Shown: positions 37,498 through 47,428, numbered from the stretch's first letter. The stretch: 64,000 nt of DNA from Trichomonas vaginalis G3 (GCF_026262505.1 NC_067206.1:5050879-5114878); one strand, 5' to 3'. A program made the numbers and translations. Notes: generated from the letters alone by a model not told the origin.

Positions 37498-37580
37498 GCA
37501 AACAAGATGAACCTTGGGATATTACCGTAACAACTAAATAAAACTTTAAATATATTTTTCTTTTTTTTATTCAATTATAA

Positions 37581-38277
37581 ATGAGAAGACGTTTCACAAG
37601 TCAAAAGAACACAAACGCAAAAGCAGAGATTACGGTTGGTTATAACGTAAATGATGATAAATCACGAATTATTCAAAATGTTAAAGTTAATGTTAGTCCT
37701 GAATTAACAAGGTCAGCAACTCAACCAAATTTATTAACTCGTGACTTACCGAAAGAAGAGGAGGAGCAAAATAAAGAAGATGGAGACCCAATCATTTTAT
37801 CTGAACCCGGTAAAGAACCTGTTGAAATTCCCACTTATCCAACATACCCCCCCTCTTTCATCAAACATCGAGAACCCAGGAATCTACGATTCCAGTCGCA
37901 ATGCGCCATATAAAATAGACATTAATTCTGAATTAATGAAAATTTACCGTGATATAATAACTGATAATTATGATTCAATAATAAATTTAATTGATCAATC
38001 CGGTTTAATTATTTTACCTTATGAATCATTAATTCACATTATCGCCATTCTTTGTGATGTTCAAGATTCAGACGTTAAGATTCAATTTTTCATAGATGAT
38101 GAGGTTTCATGCTGCGGAACAGTTGCAAAAATAAATCCTATAAAGGATATTAGCACAATTAAGATATCAAAGAACGGAACAACAACTGAACTTCATTTAA
38201 CATATAATGATATTTATAATAAAATAGTTGATGAATATAAAATATCACTTGAAAAATTCTTTGTTAAGGCTATTTAA
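37581..38277 (+). pseudogene. CCG-motif Maverick protein, one homopolymer frame break, 30-bp insertion
   Basis: MRRRFTSQKNTNAKAEITVG; the frame shifts in a C-run at about 37,848 where element C has an extra AC. Beyond it the second frame continues to stop 38,277. The C-terminal block matches the element A 4,962 gene (LPYESLIHIIAIL, DVKIQFF, VSCCGTVAKINPI, TELHLTYND). At 37,878-37,907 a 30-bp double hairpin adds ten codons (GIYDSSRNAP) that are absent from C. Ends 4 nt inside the convergent 38,274-38,753 gene. Confidence 0.7.
37878..37907. repeat. Double-hairpin insertion 2 (in CCG gene of B, absent from C)
   Basis: First stem GGAATC/GATTCC with loop TAC is perfect; second stem GTCGC/GCGCC with loop AAT has one mismatch. 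Element C reads straight through (AACCCATATAAAATAG), so the 30 bp are a clean insertion and keep frame. Confidence 0.8.
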
Positions 38278-38753
38278 TATTCAAGCATTAACATTATTGA
38301 ATAATAATCCTTTGAATCATAATCGATAATAATTGACCTTTCACCAGTTTCTATCGTTTGTTTTATTTCTTTTTGTTCCCCACTATCTGGATCGGTCATT
38401 GTAATTGTTTTTGTTATAGTATCAGCTTTATCTTTAACTTCAATCTTTTTTCCATCGGGATATTTAAACCAAAATTCCAAAAATTCGATATTGTCAATCT
38501 GTTCATATTTTAATCTATCAATTACATTTTTAATACCATCTGAAAATCTTATGAAATGGTCATTATATGGGTTTGATTGAACTAAATTTGAATGAAGTGA
38601 AATATAACCCGATGATGAATATGACATTGACTCATATTTTCTGAAAACACTAAAATTTATAACATGAATGAATTTCTTATTCGTTGAATTTATGAATTCT
38701 TGAGGTAATCTTATTCTAGTTTTATTTATCACTGGAAAATAACGCTTTACCAT
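38274..38753 (-). CDS. Unknown beta-rich element protein (159 aa), intact
   Basis: ATG 38753 (MVKRYFPVINKTRIRLPQEF). Strand-rich, with SSSGYISLHSNLVQSNPYND and a late acidic/threonine segment (DKADTITKTITMTDPDSGEQ). The start is 19 bp from the divergent minor capsid gene. The same gene in C (62,245-62,723) is broken near 62,370. Possibly a virion or fibre-associated protein; no family recognised. Confidence 0.65.
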   Translation of the reverse strand: MVKRYFPVINKTRIRLPQEFINSTNKKFIHVINFSVFRKYESMSYSSSGYISLHSNLVQSNPYNDHFIRFSDGIKNVIDRLKYEQIDNIEFLEFWFKYPDGKKIEVKDKADTITKTITMTDPDSGEQKEIKQTIETGERSIIIDYDSKDYYSIMLMLEY

Positions 38754-38772
38754 ATTTTTAATCGTAATAAAA
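38754..38772. promoter_or_regulatory. 19-bp spacer between divergent start codons (bidirectional promoter)
   Basis: Only ATTTTTAATCGTAATAAAA separates the two ATGs, and the same 19 bp separates them in element C (62,226-62,244). Transcription of each gene must start within this spacer or inside the opposite gene. TAAT/ATTA symmetry is visible. Confidence 0.5.
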
Positions 38773-39509
38773 ATGTCAATTATCAATATTATTTCGAATA
38801 ATAGTGTGAATTAAATTTAACAGTTAGCGGAATTTATAATGTTACTCTCGTTTCTGTGAGTGGTAAATTTAATCCCATTCTTTTAGACCCTTCAGATTAT
38901 ATATCATTTATTAAAGATGACCTTGAAAAAACGTATGATATGTATATAAATAATGTGATAGCGAAATGGGATATTAACATGATTTTAAGTTATTTAAATG
39001 AATCATTTATCGTATGGTATGAAGAAAATTTTAAATCAAAACCTGATAAACTTTTTGAACTTGATGAAATAAATAACCTTATTAAATTTCCGCTGAAAAT
39101 TAAATTTTGTACTCCTCATCTTCGTTCATTGTTGGGGATATTAAATTTTGAAAAAGATGTTGGGGATGTTTTGTATTCTGACACTGGTTCCAATTTCATT
39201 TTAATCAAATGTGATAAAGTTAATACCCCAATGAGATTTTCACATCAAACATTAGACCCTAACTCTTACCCATCAATACAAAACATTTTATCCATCAACT
39301 TAAACACATTTTCTTTATCATATCCGTTTCAATTATCCGGGAATTCATTTATTCTTCATTCAAAAGATTTATCAAATATTAAATTTAGAGTAACTGACCT
39401 ATTTGATTGTGATTTAGAATTCATGAATGAAATATTATGGCAATTTCAAATAGAAAAAATAGCTGATGAGATAACGATTAAATATTTATTTTTAAATCAT
39501 AATAAATGA
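38773..39509 (+). pseudogene. Probable minor capsid / penton-like protein, early frame break
   Basis: MSIINIISNN, then one base is missing at about 38,808 relative to element C, where the gene (61,515-62,225) is intact. Beyond that the frame is open to 39,509: SGKFNPILLDPSDYISFIKD, a helical middle, HLRSLLGILNFEKDVGDVLY, LSYPFQLSGNSFILHSKDLS and a final NIKFRVTDLFDCDLEF strand block. The last block resembles that of the element A protein at 5,547. Stop overlaps the next ATG (ATGA). Confidence 0.6.
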
Positions 39510-41345
39510 TTAAACAACAGCAACCACAACAACTTAAGGCACAAAGCACCCAGGTCCCTCAGACCATTACATACGCCATATATGCATATAATTCAAAGAC
39601 GGCAGAACAAACGCAAAGGTTGAAATATGGAGATTTGGAGATAGTATTGAAAAATGACCATTTCGAATTCGTTTGCAAAGGTGGTGCGGTGATATCAAAT
39701 ATAAAAGAAATTTTATTTATGAATTCTAAAATTAAAGGAATAACGGATGATATAACATCAATTCCACCAGAAGAACAGAGATATTACGCATTAAATGCAT
39801 TTCCTAAAGTTTTGAAGATTGGAAGATTTAATTTAAATGAGGAATTCATAGAAGGTTTCCTAAATGACATAATGGAGAAGGCAAATTTGGTTTATGTTGA
39901 TGAAAAAGATAATGAAATTAAAGAAATGGTTGAATGGTATCATGAATGGACATCAAAGATTTTAAAAACTAAAGCTGATACAGGATGGGTTTCAGGATGT
40001 TTAGACCTTAAAGCGGATAAAACATATGTTAACGATGAGTTAGAGAAGAAAGCAGATAAGGAATATGTGGATAGTGAGTTAAATAAGAGGACAGATAAGG
40101 AATATGTTGATGAAAAAGATAATGAAATTAAAGAAATGGTTGAATGGTATCATGAATGGACATCAAAGATTTTAAAAACTAAAGCTGATACAGGATGGGT
40201 TTCAGGATGTTTAGACCTTAAAGCGGATAAAACATATGTTAACGATGAGTTAGGGAAGAAGGTGGATAAAACATATGTTAACGATGAGTTAGGGAAGAAG
40301 GCAGATAAAACATATGTTAACGAAATATACCAAAGTTTGATAGGAACAAAAAATATTGAAACTATTGTTGGCGACTTTTCTGTCAATGAAGAAAATAAAT
40401 ATTTTAGATGGCAGTTTGTACACTCCTTAAAAAATTGTATACGGTGGAAACTCATTCCGAAAAATAACAATGAAATGTATGTAAGTTATAAAAAGAATGA
40501 TGGCACACAAGTTAAAGTTCCATTAGACAACAACTGCTACTTTAAACTTATATGGAGACGAACAAAAGAAATATTTAAGAGTTTATGAAAATGGCAGATA
40601 TGACATTGCCTGACCCAGCTCCAGCACCATTTATTATGACTATGGAGATGATGTCAGAACACCACATGTAGATGAACAAAAGTTAACATTATATTTAGAT
40701 TATTATAGATATAAAAGATATAATGCAATAGAAAAAACGAGAATAGTATATTATTATACAGATGACAGAAATAAATATTATAGTCAAGATTTTACCTACC
40801 CTGAAAACATAAGATTATATTATAAAAAATATTCTGACACAAACCAGAAGAAACCTGAAATAGTTACACTATATTTTAAGTTCAAAAGAGACAATCCTAT
40901 AATATCTCATATGTTTGATTTAATGAACCCAGTAGGTTCTATTTATACATCTATGGATGCAAGAGGTCCTCAAGTAATGTTTGGTGTTGGTGCATGGGAA
41001 CAAATAGTTGACAGGTTTTTGTATTGTGCAAACTCTTCAAAGGAAACAGGTGGAAGTAAAACGATTTCAGGTGAAAATTTACCTGCACATAGTCACTACA
41101 TAGATTTAAGCACATCTCAAGCAGGTTGGCATAAGCATAGATATTGGGATTGGTCAGGAATGACAAAAGGTAAAGGATATGATGTTAAAGACGACGTTAA
41201 GTTTGCCATAAATTGTTACTGGAGTGACACTCAGGGAGAAGGAAACCATACACATTTCGTTTCAGGATATACACAAACAACGGGACAAAGTAAAGAATAC
41301 ATGCCACCATTTATGACTGTATTCGCATGGTATAGAGTTCAATGA
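39506..41345 (+). pseudogene. Phage-type tail fibre with coiled shaft and collar-like tip, frame-broken in the tip
   Basis: N-terminus MIKQQQPQQLKAQ, an element-specific domain (TITYAIYAYNSKTAEQTQRL to GFLNDIM), then a shaft of K(A/V)DKTYVNDELGKK heptad-like repeats. The shaft contains a 148-bp duplication (39,895-40,042 and 40,105-40,252). The tip starts near 40,320: NPVGSIYTSMDARGPQVMFG, FLYCANSSKETGGSKTISGE and LPAHSHYIDL, ending FAWYRVQ. Extra bases break the frame at about 40,545 and 40,590. The N-terminal part matches element C; the last 1 kb matches element A at nucleotide level. Confidence 0.8.
39538..39565. repeat. Double-hairpin sequence 3 (tail-fibre N-terminus, B)
   Basis: 28 bp; second stem GGTC/GACC. 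The first stem is degraded (GGCAC/GCACC) compared with C, where it is perfect (GGCGC/GCGCC at 61,431-61,458). It encodes AQSTQVPQT. Confidence 0.6.
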
Positions 41346-41446
41346 ACACACTTAACCCAAAGGGTTTAGGCTTACCGAATGAACTAAATATATTTTATGT
41401 CTGTAATTAATTAGGTAATGAAGTAATGGATGAACTACAGAAAAGA

Positions 41447-41493
41447 AGTTAAAAGCTTGGGGTCGTTTTGTACAAAAATATTGTGAGTAAATG
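41447..41493 (+). pseudogene. Remnant of a KilA-N gene 3' end
   Basis: AAGTTAAAAGCTTGGGGTCG and the following bases to TGAGTAAATGA repeat the last 45 bp of the KilA-N gene (42,411-42,458) with one change. A second copy of that gene, or unequal recombination, once joined here. Confidence 0.7.
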
Positions 41494-41498
41494 ATTTA

Positions 41499-41718
41499 GG
41501 TTATTCAATAATTAATTATTTTTGAAGAACTGAAGGGGTCACCAGGTCATTTAACTTCTCTGAAAAAATGTGACAACATGACATTTTGACAACATCATGG
41601 GTTATTCAATAATTAATTATTTTTGAAGAACTGAAGGGGTCACCAGGTCACCAGGTCACCAGGTCATTTAACTTCTCTGAAAAAATGTGACAACATGACA
41701 TTTTGACAACATCATGGG
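41499..41718. repeat. Two copies of the CACCAGGT-containing dispersed repeat
   Basis: Each copy reads GGTTATTCAATAATTAATTA, TTTTGAAGAACTGAAGGGG, TCACCAGGT one to three times, CATTTAACTTCTCTGAAAAA and ATGTGACAACATGACATTTTG. The number of 8-bp CACCAGGT units differs between copies (1 and 3). Confidence 0.85.
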
Positions 41719-41792
41719 TTATTCAATGCAGTCCAAAAATAAAGTTAGTTTTAAAATTATTTTTATTTTTTTATTTGTATGTAAGAACAGAA

Positions 41793-42455
41793 ATGTCAGT
41801 CGAAGCAAAAACATTCACGAACAAATCTAATGGCGAAACATTCACAAAAGGCACTTATAATGGTATTGAAGTCTTACGTAGAGACAAGGATGGTTACATT
41901 AATGCAACAAATATGTGTCAGCAGTTTAGGAAAGACTTTAGAAAGTTGTTGGAAAATAAGTCCTGGGAAGAGTATTATAAGGCATTTTGTGAAGAATATA
42001 GCAACCGTCTGATTTCCGGCGGTTGCTTTTTATACAAAATTCATGCAGGAATTCCTGATGAAATCAAACAGGTTAGAGGAACGTATGTAGACCCAAGACT
42101 TATAAACTATATAGCAATGTGGGCTTCTCCAAAATATTGCATAGCAGTTGGAAAAATTATGGACTCCATAGACAAGAAAGTTCATGAGAAGTTAGATGAA
42201 GAAGAACTCGAAGATACAGTTGAAAATGCTAAACCTTTGTTCGAACAAGAAGTTAGAAAAATGCATGAAAAACAATTAGAACATGAAGGTGAGATATGTT
42301 ATGGTTATAGAGATTCTTCATACGAACTAGACCAATGGGAACAAGAAGATTTAAAGAGAGAATTTAGAGAATATGAACTCGCTAAGATAGCATTAGAAGC
42401 TGCAGAAAAGAAGTTAAAAGTTTGGGGTCGTTTTGTACAAAAATATTGTGAGTAA
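41793..42455 (+). CDS. KilA-N domain protein (220 aa), intact
   Basis: Start at ATG 41793 (MSVEAKTFTNKSNGETFTKG); a more upstream frame start lies in repeat sequence. The KilA-N core spans about residues 8-120: YNGIEVLRRDKDGYINATNM, CQQFRKDFRKLLE, LISGGCFLYKIHAGIPDE, and TYVDPRLINYIAMWASPKY. The C-terminal half is acidic coiled coil. KilA-N proteins are DNA-binding and common in large DNA viruses and Mavericks. The gene and the following primase lie between repeats and are absent from element C. Confidence 0.88.
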   Translation: MSVEAKTFTNKSNGETFTKGTYNGIEVLRRDKDGYINATNMCQQFRKDFRKLLENKSWEEYYKAFCEEYSNRLISGGCFLYKIHAGIPDEIKQVRGTYVDPRLINYIAMWASPKYCIAVGKIMDSIDKKVHEKLDEEELEDTVENAKPLFEQEVRKMHEKQLEHEGEICYGYRDSSYELDQWEQEDLKREFREYELAKIALEAAEKKLKVWGRFVQKYCE

Positions 42456-42514
42456 ATGAACCATTTATTTTTATCATAAACGACCAAAAATATATGTTTA
42501 CGTTAATGTTTTTA

Positions 42515-42850
42515 GGTTATTCAATAATTAATTATTTTTGAAGAACTGAAGGGGTCACCAGGTCACCAGGTCACCAGGTCATTTAACTTCTCTGAAAAAA
42601 TGTGACAACATGACATTTTGACAACATCACAGGAGGAAGGCAGTTATGACTTATTTTTGAAGAACTGAAGGGGTCACCAGGTCACCAGGTCATTTAACTT
42701 CTCTGAAAAAATGTGACAACATGACATTTTGACAACATCACAGGAGGAAGGCAGTTATGACTTATTTTTGAAGAACTGAAGGGGTCACCAGGTCACCAGG
42801 TCATTTAACTTCTCTGAAAAAATGTGACAACATGACATTTTGACAACATT
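42515..42850. repeat. Three further copies of the CACCAGGT-containing repeat
   Basis: Copies at about 42,515-42,629, 42,650-42,738 and 42,760-42,850 with 3, 2 and 2 CACCAGGT units. Two share CACAGGAGGAAGGCAGTTATG between copies. The last is followed by a 55-bp leader (ATGCAGTCCAAAAATAAAG) that also precedes the KilA-N gene. Confidence 0.85.
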
Positions 42851-42921
42851 TACGAAAATTTGATGCAGTCCAAAAATAAAGTTAGTTTTAAAATTATTTT
42901 TATTTTTTTATTCCTATATAA

Positions 42922-45234
42922 ATGACAGCAACAAACAACAACAGCAACTTTATCGTTTCTGATGAAAAAGTTATTGATTCATTAGTTGCGGAATTAGTTG
43001 TGGCAGAAACTAAAACCCTCAACGAAAGAATTGGTGAAAACATGATTGATTTACATAACTACCTCAAACATGATGGAGGAAGAGGAAGGAAAACTGGTAC
43101 AGCTTTATTAGTAAATAAAATATCAAATTTAACGATTATAGATGTTGATATCAATAAATCGTACAATGATGAACTTAAAGAAACAGTTAGAAAAGACATT
43201 TTATCAAAACTTTCGGAGAAAGATGTTATCGTTAAAACCGCATCAGGAGGTCTTCACATTTATTGCAACACTAATTTCTTCTATTCAACCTCGAACAGAA
43301 TGATTAAATGTTATTCCTGCAATGATTATGATATTGACATAATGACTTCTATGGATGATTCAAAGCGTTCTTTAGTGGTTATGGCTGATTCAAGAGTTCG
43401 AAAGAATGCAACAGAACCAATCAATACATACTCATTCATTCGTGGAAGTTATGATTCAACATTAACTAGAACAGTGAATGATATATTAAATGATTTGAAT
43501 ATTAAGGTAAGAGTTGAACAGAAGAGCGAAGAAATAAAGAGTATAATGAATGAAAACAAAGATGTAAACATTGACGATAAACTAGCTCAGAGCATAGTTG
43601 ATGGCATCTGTGATTTTGAAGTACATAATGACGGTGGAAACATGAATTTAGAAAAAGAAATAACATTATTCACACTGTTTCAAGCTATTAATTCGTTACC
43701 TAATCATTTAATTAATGAAGCATACGATAACGTTTATAACTTCTGCAGTTTAACAGAAAATGCAAAAAGTAATTTTGATAAAGCACGTAATAGATATGCA
43801 CATTTAATGACTTCTCCATTTGTTTTAGTGAAGATTCTAAAACTTTATCAAAAGGAATATTATGATGAATATGTTTTACCTTTATTACGTAAGCCAAAAA
43901 TAACATTTGATATCAAACTTGATGACTCGTTTTTGATAACAGATATTAGACGCAAGGCTGAAAATCATCAGTATAAAAACAGTTCTGAAGTAATTGAGGA
44001 TTTATCACGTGTAATCCGTTTTGTAGATTGTGGAAACAAATATTTCATTCAGAAAGATTACAACATCCACGACAAAATGAATCAAATATCATTTGTTCTT
44101 CAATCAAACATGAAAGAGTCACTCAAAATGATTAAATTATTTAAAGAAGAAGGTAAAACCATAACAGCATGGGATGTACTACTAAATCAATTGTCTTCAT
44201 TAACCGTTAAGGGTGTTTGCTTTAAATCTGATTCTCCAGATGTTTTCTCAACGTTTCAAGGTTATAAATACAACATTCTTGAAAAGCTTGATTACTCAAA
44301 AATTGAGATGTTTATGAATTTCATTAAAGAAGCCATTTGTGATAATAACGACGAAGTGTATAAATACCTTCTCGGCTGGATTGCATCAATGATTCAACAT
44401 CCTGGAATCAAGAATGAAACAGCAATTATTTTGAAAGGACTTCAGGGAACAGGTAAAAACAGATTTACAGACATTATTTCTGAACTTCTCGCTGGTTATT
44501 CATGTAAAAACATTACTGAAATAAGTGAGCTAACGGGTAATTTCAACTCAGTAGTTGAGAATAAAATGTTTCTTGTACTTAATGAACTCAAGAATGTAGG
44601 TGAAGACAGACTCGCAAACTTCAACGCTTTGAAATCAATTATTACGGATAATGAGATTAGAATTAATGAAAAGAATCAACCCAGAAGAACTGCTCAGAAT
44701 GTTGCAAACTTCATTTTCGTAACTAATAACGTTTACCCTGTCAAAATTGAAGTTGGAGACAGAAGATACGTGGTTTTAAGGGTTAATGGTAAATTCAAAG
44801 GTCAATTTGATTATTTCAAGAATTTGATGGATTCATGCACTAAGGAATTTTATGATAACCTTTTAACATATTTTATGCAATATGACCTTTCATCATTTAA
44901 TGTACGAATCATTCCGATGACTGAAGCCAAACAAGATTTAATTGAATTATCAACAAATCCTTTAGATGAATGGATAAATACACATTATGATGAATTATGT
45001 GCAGGTATGACGTGTAAAAATGCTCTATTCTGCAAACCATCAGACATGAAAGACAAAAACTTTCAAATGAGCATTAAGGATAAATGTGAAAGGAAACAAA
45101 GAAAAATAGATGGTAAACAAACATGGTATTATGTTTTGAAAGAAGAAATGAAAGGATTATATAAACAAATTGAACCAAACGATAATGAGGAATCATTTAC
45201 TGACGATGAAATACCTGTGAATGAAGCTTTATAA
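42922..45234 (+). CDS. Primase-helicase: prim-pol domain plus SF3 helicase (770 aa), intact
   Basis: N-terminal archaeo-eukaryotic primase features: DVD at residues 74-76 (LTIIDVDINKSY) and GGLHIY at 109-114. A D5N-type linker region follows. The helicase has Walker A LKGLQGTGKNRF near residues 507-518, Walker-B-like MFLVLNELKNVG, sensor NVANFIFVTNNVYPVK and GDRRYVVLRV. This is the replication protein of element B, working with PolB. It is the largest unbroken gene of the element. Flanked by inverted copies of the CACCAGGT repeat (42.5-42.85 kb and 45.27-45.41 kb); missing from C. Confidence 0.92.
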   Translation: MTATNNNSNFIVSDEKVIDSLVAELVVAETKTLNERIGENMIDLHNYLKHDGGRGRKTGTALLVNKISNLTIIDVDINKSYNDELKETVRKDILSKLSEKDVIVKTASGGLHIYCNTNFFYSTSNRMIKCYSCNDYDIDIMTSMDDSKRSLVVMADSRVRKNATEPINTYSFIRGSYDSTLTRTVNDILNDLNIKVRVEQKSEEIKSIMNENKDVNIDDKLAQSIVDGICDFEVHNDGGNMNLEKEITLFTLFQAINSLPNHLINEAYDNVYNFCSLTENAKSNFDKARNRYAHLMTSPFVLVKILKLYQKEYYDEYVLPLLRKPKITFDIKLDDSFLITDIRRKAENHQYKNSSEVIEDLSRVIRFVDCGNKYFIQKDYNIHDKMNQISFVLQSNMKESLKMIKLFKEEGKTITAWDVLLNQLSSLTVKGVCFKSDSPDVFSTFQGYKYNILEKLDYSKIEMFMNFIKEAICDNNDEVYKYLLGWIASMIQHPGIKNETAIILKGLQGTGKNRFTDIISELLAGYSCKNITEISELTGNFNSVVENKMFLVLNELKNVGEDRLANFNALKSIITDNEIRINEKNQPRRTAQNVANFIFVTNNVYPVKIEVGDRRYVVLRVNGKFKGQFDYFKNLMDSCTKEFYDNLLTYFMQYDLSSFNVRIIPMTEAKQDLIELSTNPLDEWINTHYDELCAGMTCKNALFCKPSDMKDKNFQMSIKDKCERKQRKIDGKQTWYYVLKEEMKGLYKQIEPNDNEESFTDDEIPVNEAL

Positions 45235-45269
45235 AGTATGATTTGAATTTATTTTTGCCTTCCTCATTA

Positions 45270-45412
45270 ATCCTCCTGTGTTGTCAAAATGTCATGTTGT
45301 CACATTTTTTCAGAGAAGTTAAATGACCTAGTGACCTGGTGACCTGGTGACCCCTTCAGTTCTTCAAAAATAATTAATTATTGAATAACCCATGATGTTG
45401 TCAAAATGTCAT
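45270..45412. repeat. Inverted copy of the CACCAGGT-containing repeat
   Basis: Reverse complement of the repeat at 42.5 kb, with GTGACCTGGTGACCTGGTGACC (a run of 8-bp units) in the middle and TGTTGTCAAAATGTCATG at both ends. Together with the upstream copies it encloses the primase-helicase gene. Confidence 0.85.
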
Positions 45413-45463
45413 GTTGTCTCAAACTTTAGAACGGCATAATTTAAATTTTTATTTTTATCATAA

Positions 45464-45628
45464 ATGAATACCCCACAAGCTCAAAATTTACCACGAATCA
45501 TAACAAGGGAGGAAACGATAAAAATGATGCGAGAACTTGCTAAAAATAACAAACCACTAAAATTGAGAAAATGTGGTTATGCAGTAATGATGGAAAGAGA
45601 GATGTTGTCGAAGAGGAATAAAAATTAA
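45464..45628 (+). CDS. Very small basic protein (54 aa)
   Basis: ATG 45464: MNTPQAQNLPRIITREETIK, then MMRELAKNNKPLKLRKCGY and a basic end. Leader TTTTTATCATAAATG. The C copy (60,156-60,299, minus) starts almost identically, which supports a real gene. Its stop overlaps the convergent 45,625 gene by 4 nt. Possibly a DNA-binding peptide; unproven. Confidence 0.65.
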   Translation: MNTPQAQNLPRIITREETIKMMRELAKNNKPLKLRKCGYAVMMEREMLSKRNKN

Positions 45629-45888
45629 ATTTGGATAGAGTTTAAAAATTCATCTTTATTAAATTCATCTCTTCCAACCAATTTATTTATTCTATTAAAT
45701 TCTTTTATTTTTGCTTCACTCAGTTTAATGATTGAACGGTAAGTTTCTAATTTTTCGATTATTTCTTTATCGTTTTCAACCCCACCGCATTGTGGCTTCT
45801 TTTTGTAATAGCATATTTTTGATTTAATTCTGTTTAGTTTCTTTTTATATTCATTGTCTGGACTCTTGACTGCTTCATTGTCACTCAT
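45625..45888 (-). CDS. Small coiled-coil protein (87 aa)
   Basis: MSDNEAVKSPDNEYKKKLNR, a Cys-containing KSKICYYKKKPQCGG segment, then a long charged helix. Leader ATTTCGTAAGAAATG. The C homologue (59,858-60,124) has 88 residues with few changes, including two extra codons (RK). Function unknown. Confidence 0.7.
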   Translation of the reverse strand: MSDNEAVKSPDNEYKKKLNRIKSKICYYKKKPQCGGVENDKEIIEKLETYRSIIKLSEAKIKEFNRINKLVGRDEFNKDEFLNSIQI

Positions 45889-45908
45889 TTCTTACGAAAT
45901 AAAAAAAA

Positions 45909-47428
45909 TTAAATATTATTTAAATATAATGGAGTAATAAAATAAATCGGAATTTCTATTAATTTATTGTCAACTTCAATTAATGCATTGCCGTTAATAT
46001 ATCTAACAAATTCAGCTATTGTGTCAAATCTTCGTCTTCTTTTTGTCATTGATTTATCAGTTTTTCCATAATCGAGATGAATCAAAACTTTATTTCCTTG
46101 TTTAAAATTCATGAGCCCCGAATTAATTTGTTCACGTTTAACATCATTCAACCTTTCCATTTGCTTTCTAATATATTCCCATTCTTTTGAAATATCATTT
46201 TTCATTTCCACTGGTTTCATGTTTATAGTTCTATGCCATGTATTATTGTAATAATATACTAACTGTTGTATGATGGAGTCATGATTTCCATCCCAGTATA
46301 TCTGACCGTTAACCCCTAACGCATCTCTAAGAGTTCTCATTACCGCATCAACTATTTTATTATGAAACGTATATGGAGAGGATGAAAAGAAAAATTAATT
46401 TGTGGGAAATAATGAGTCATAGCTGCCTGAAATCCTTTATCACCATCACCCCTGATATTATCTACTCTTTCATGATCTAGTAAGTATTGAATAGCTCTTC
46501 TTGTTTCCTGTTCTGTTTTCCCTTTCACCGGAATGCAATATAAATATCTAGTGTTAATGTTAATGGCAAATAAATAAGTAACGTTTCCTTTTGAATATTC
46601 CAGATGATCGATTTCGTATGAATATGGATATGGAGCAAATGAAGGGCGACTAAATTTTTCCTTTAACGGTTGAATTTTCGGGTCAATTGGTTTATTTAAT
46701 ATCTTGAAATCCTTTTTAAAATCTTTTTGCTTCTTAAATGTTTGAAATGGATATAATAAAGTGAATGATGAAGGATTAACTGAAGGAGGAGGCGGTACTG
46801 TCGTTGGAGGTTTTGGTGTTGTAAGTGGTTTAATTTTATCTGCTTTGATTTTGGATTTCATTCCTTCCTTCATTAATTCTGGATGTATTCTATTCATTTG
46901 TTTTAAATATGCTGTATATAAAGGTTTGATATACTTTCCTGCTTCGAGTTTATGTTGAAGGATGAATTCCAAAAGTTGATCTTCATTTAAAAGTCGGGCT
47001 GAATATGGTTTAACTAATGAATCATAAATTAAAGCTTGTGCATCATTTATGGCCTGAAGGACCTGGGCGTTTTGCACCCTTTGTTTTTGTTCCTTTGGCT
47101 TTTGTGGCTCAGGATTATATAATTTATATAATTCATCAATATCTTCTTCTGTTAATACTTTATTTTTGAAATCTTTCAACTGTTTAAGCTATGATTTAGT
47201 TTTTCCCTTTGAATATTCATTATTTTTAATTTTGTCTTTAATTTCAGAAATTATTTTATTATGATATTTCAAAATTTCATTTTTATAATATGGATAATAA
47301 TATTCCATATCATCACCCGTTATATTTTTATTATATTTTTGGAGATATGCTTTTAAATCGTAATAACTAAGAAATTTTTGATTAAGTACTAAATCATCAA
47401 TTAAAATTTTTAAATCTGTGTTATTCAT
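45909..47428 (-). pseudogene. rve-superfamily integrase, nonsense codon and frameshift
   Basis: Start at 47428 (MNNTDLKILIDDLVLNQKFL). Codon 80 is TAG where C has CAA, and a base change near 46,375 shifts the frame. Element C keeps the whole 510-residue gene (58,308-59,840). Core: YEIDHLEYSKGNVTYLF (first Asp), NIRGDGDKGFQAAM (second Asp), and HNKIVDAVMRTLRDALG with Asp in the Glu position. A basic C-terminal domain follows (KQGNKVLIHLDYGKTDKSMT). A double hairpin lies in the Pro/Gln linker (47,051-47,079). Confidence 0.85.
47051..47079. repeat. Double-hairpin sequence 4 (integrase linker, B)
   Basis: GGCC/GACC around TGAAG, then GGGCG/CACCC around a T-rich loop. The C copy has the same element at 58,657-58,685. 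It encodes VQNAQVLQA on the minus strand, nearly the peptide made by the unrelated tail-fibre copies. Confidence 0.6.

Noticed and set aside
41703-41792. Upstream extension of the KilA-N frame
   Set aside because: It lies in the dispersed repeat and in the leader that also precedes the primase gene; ATG 41,793 follows that leader.
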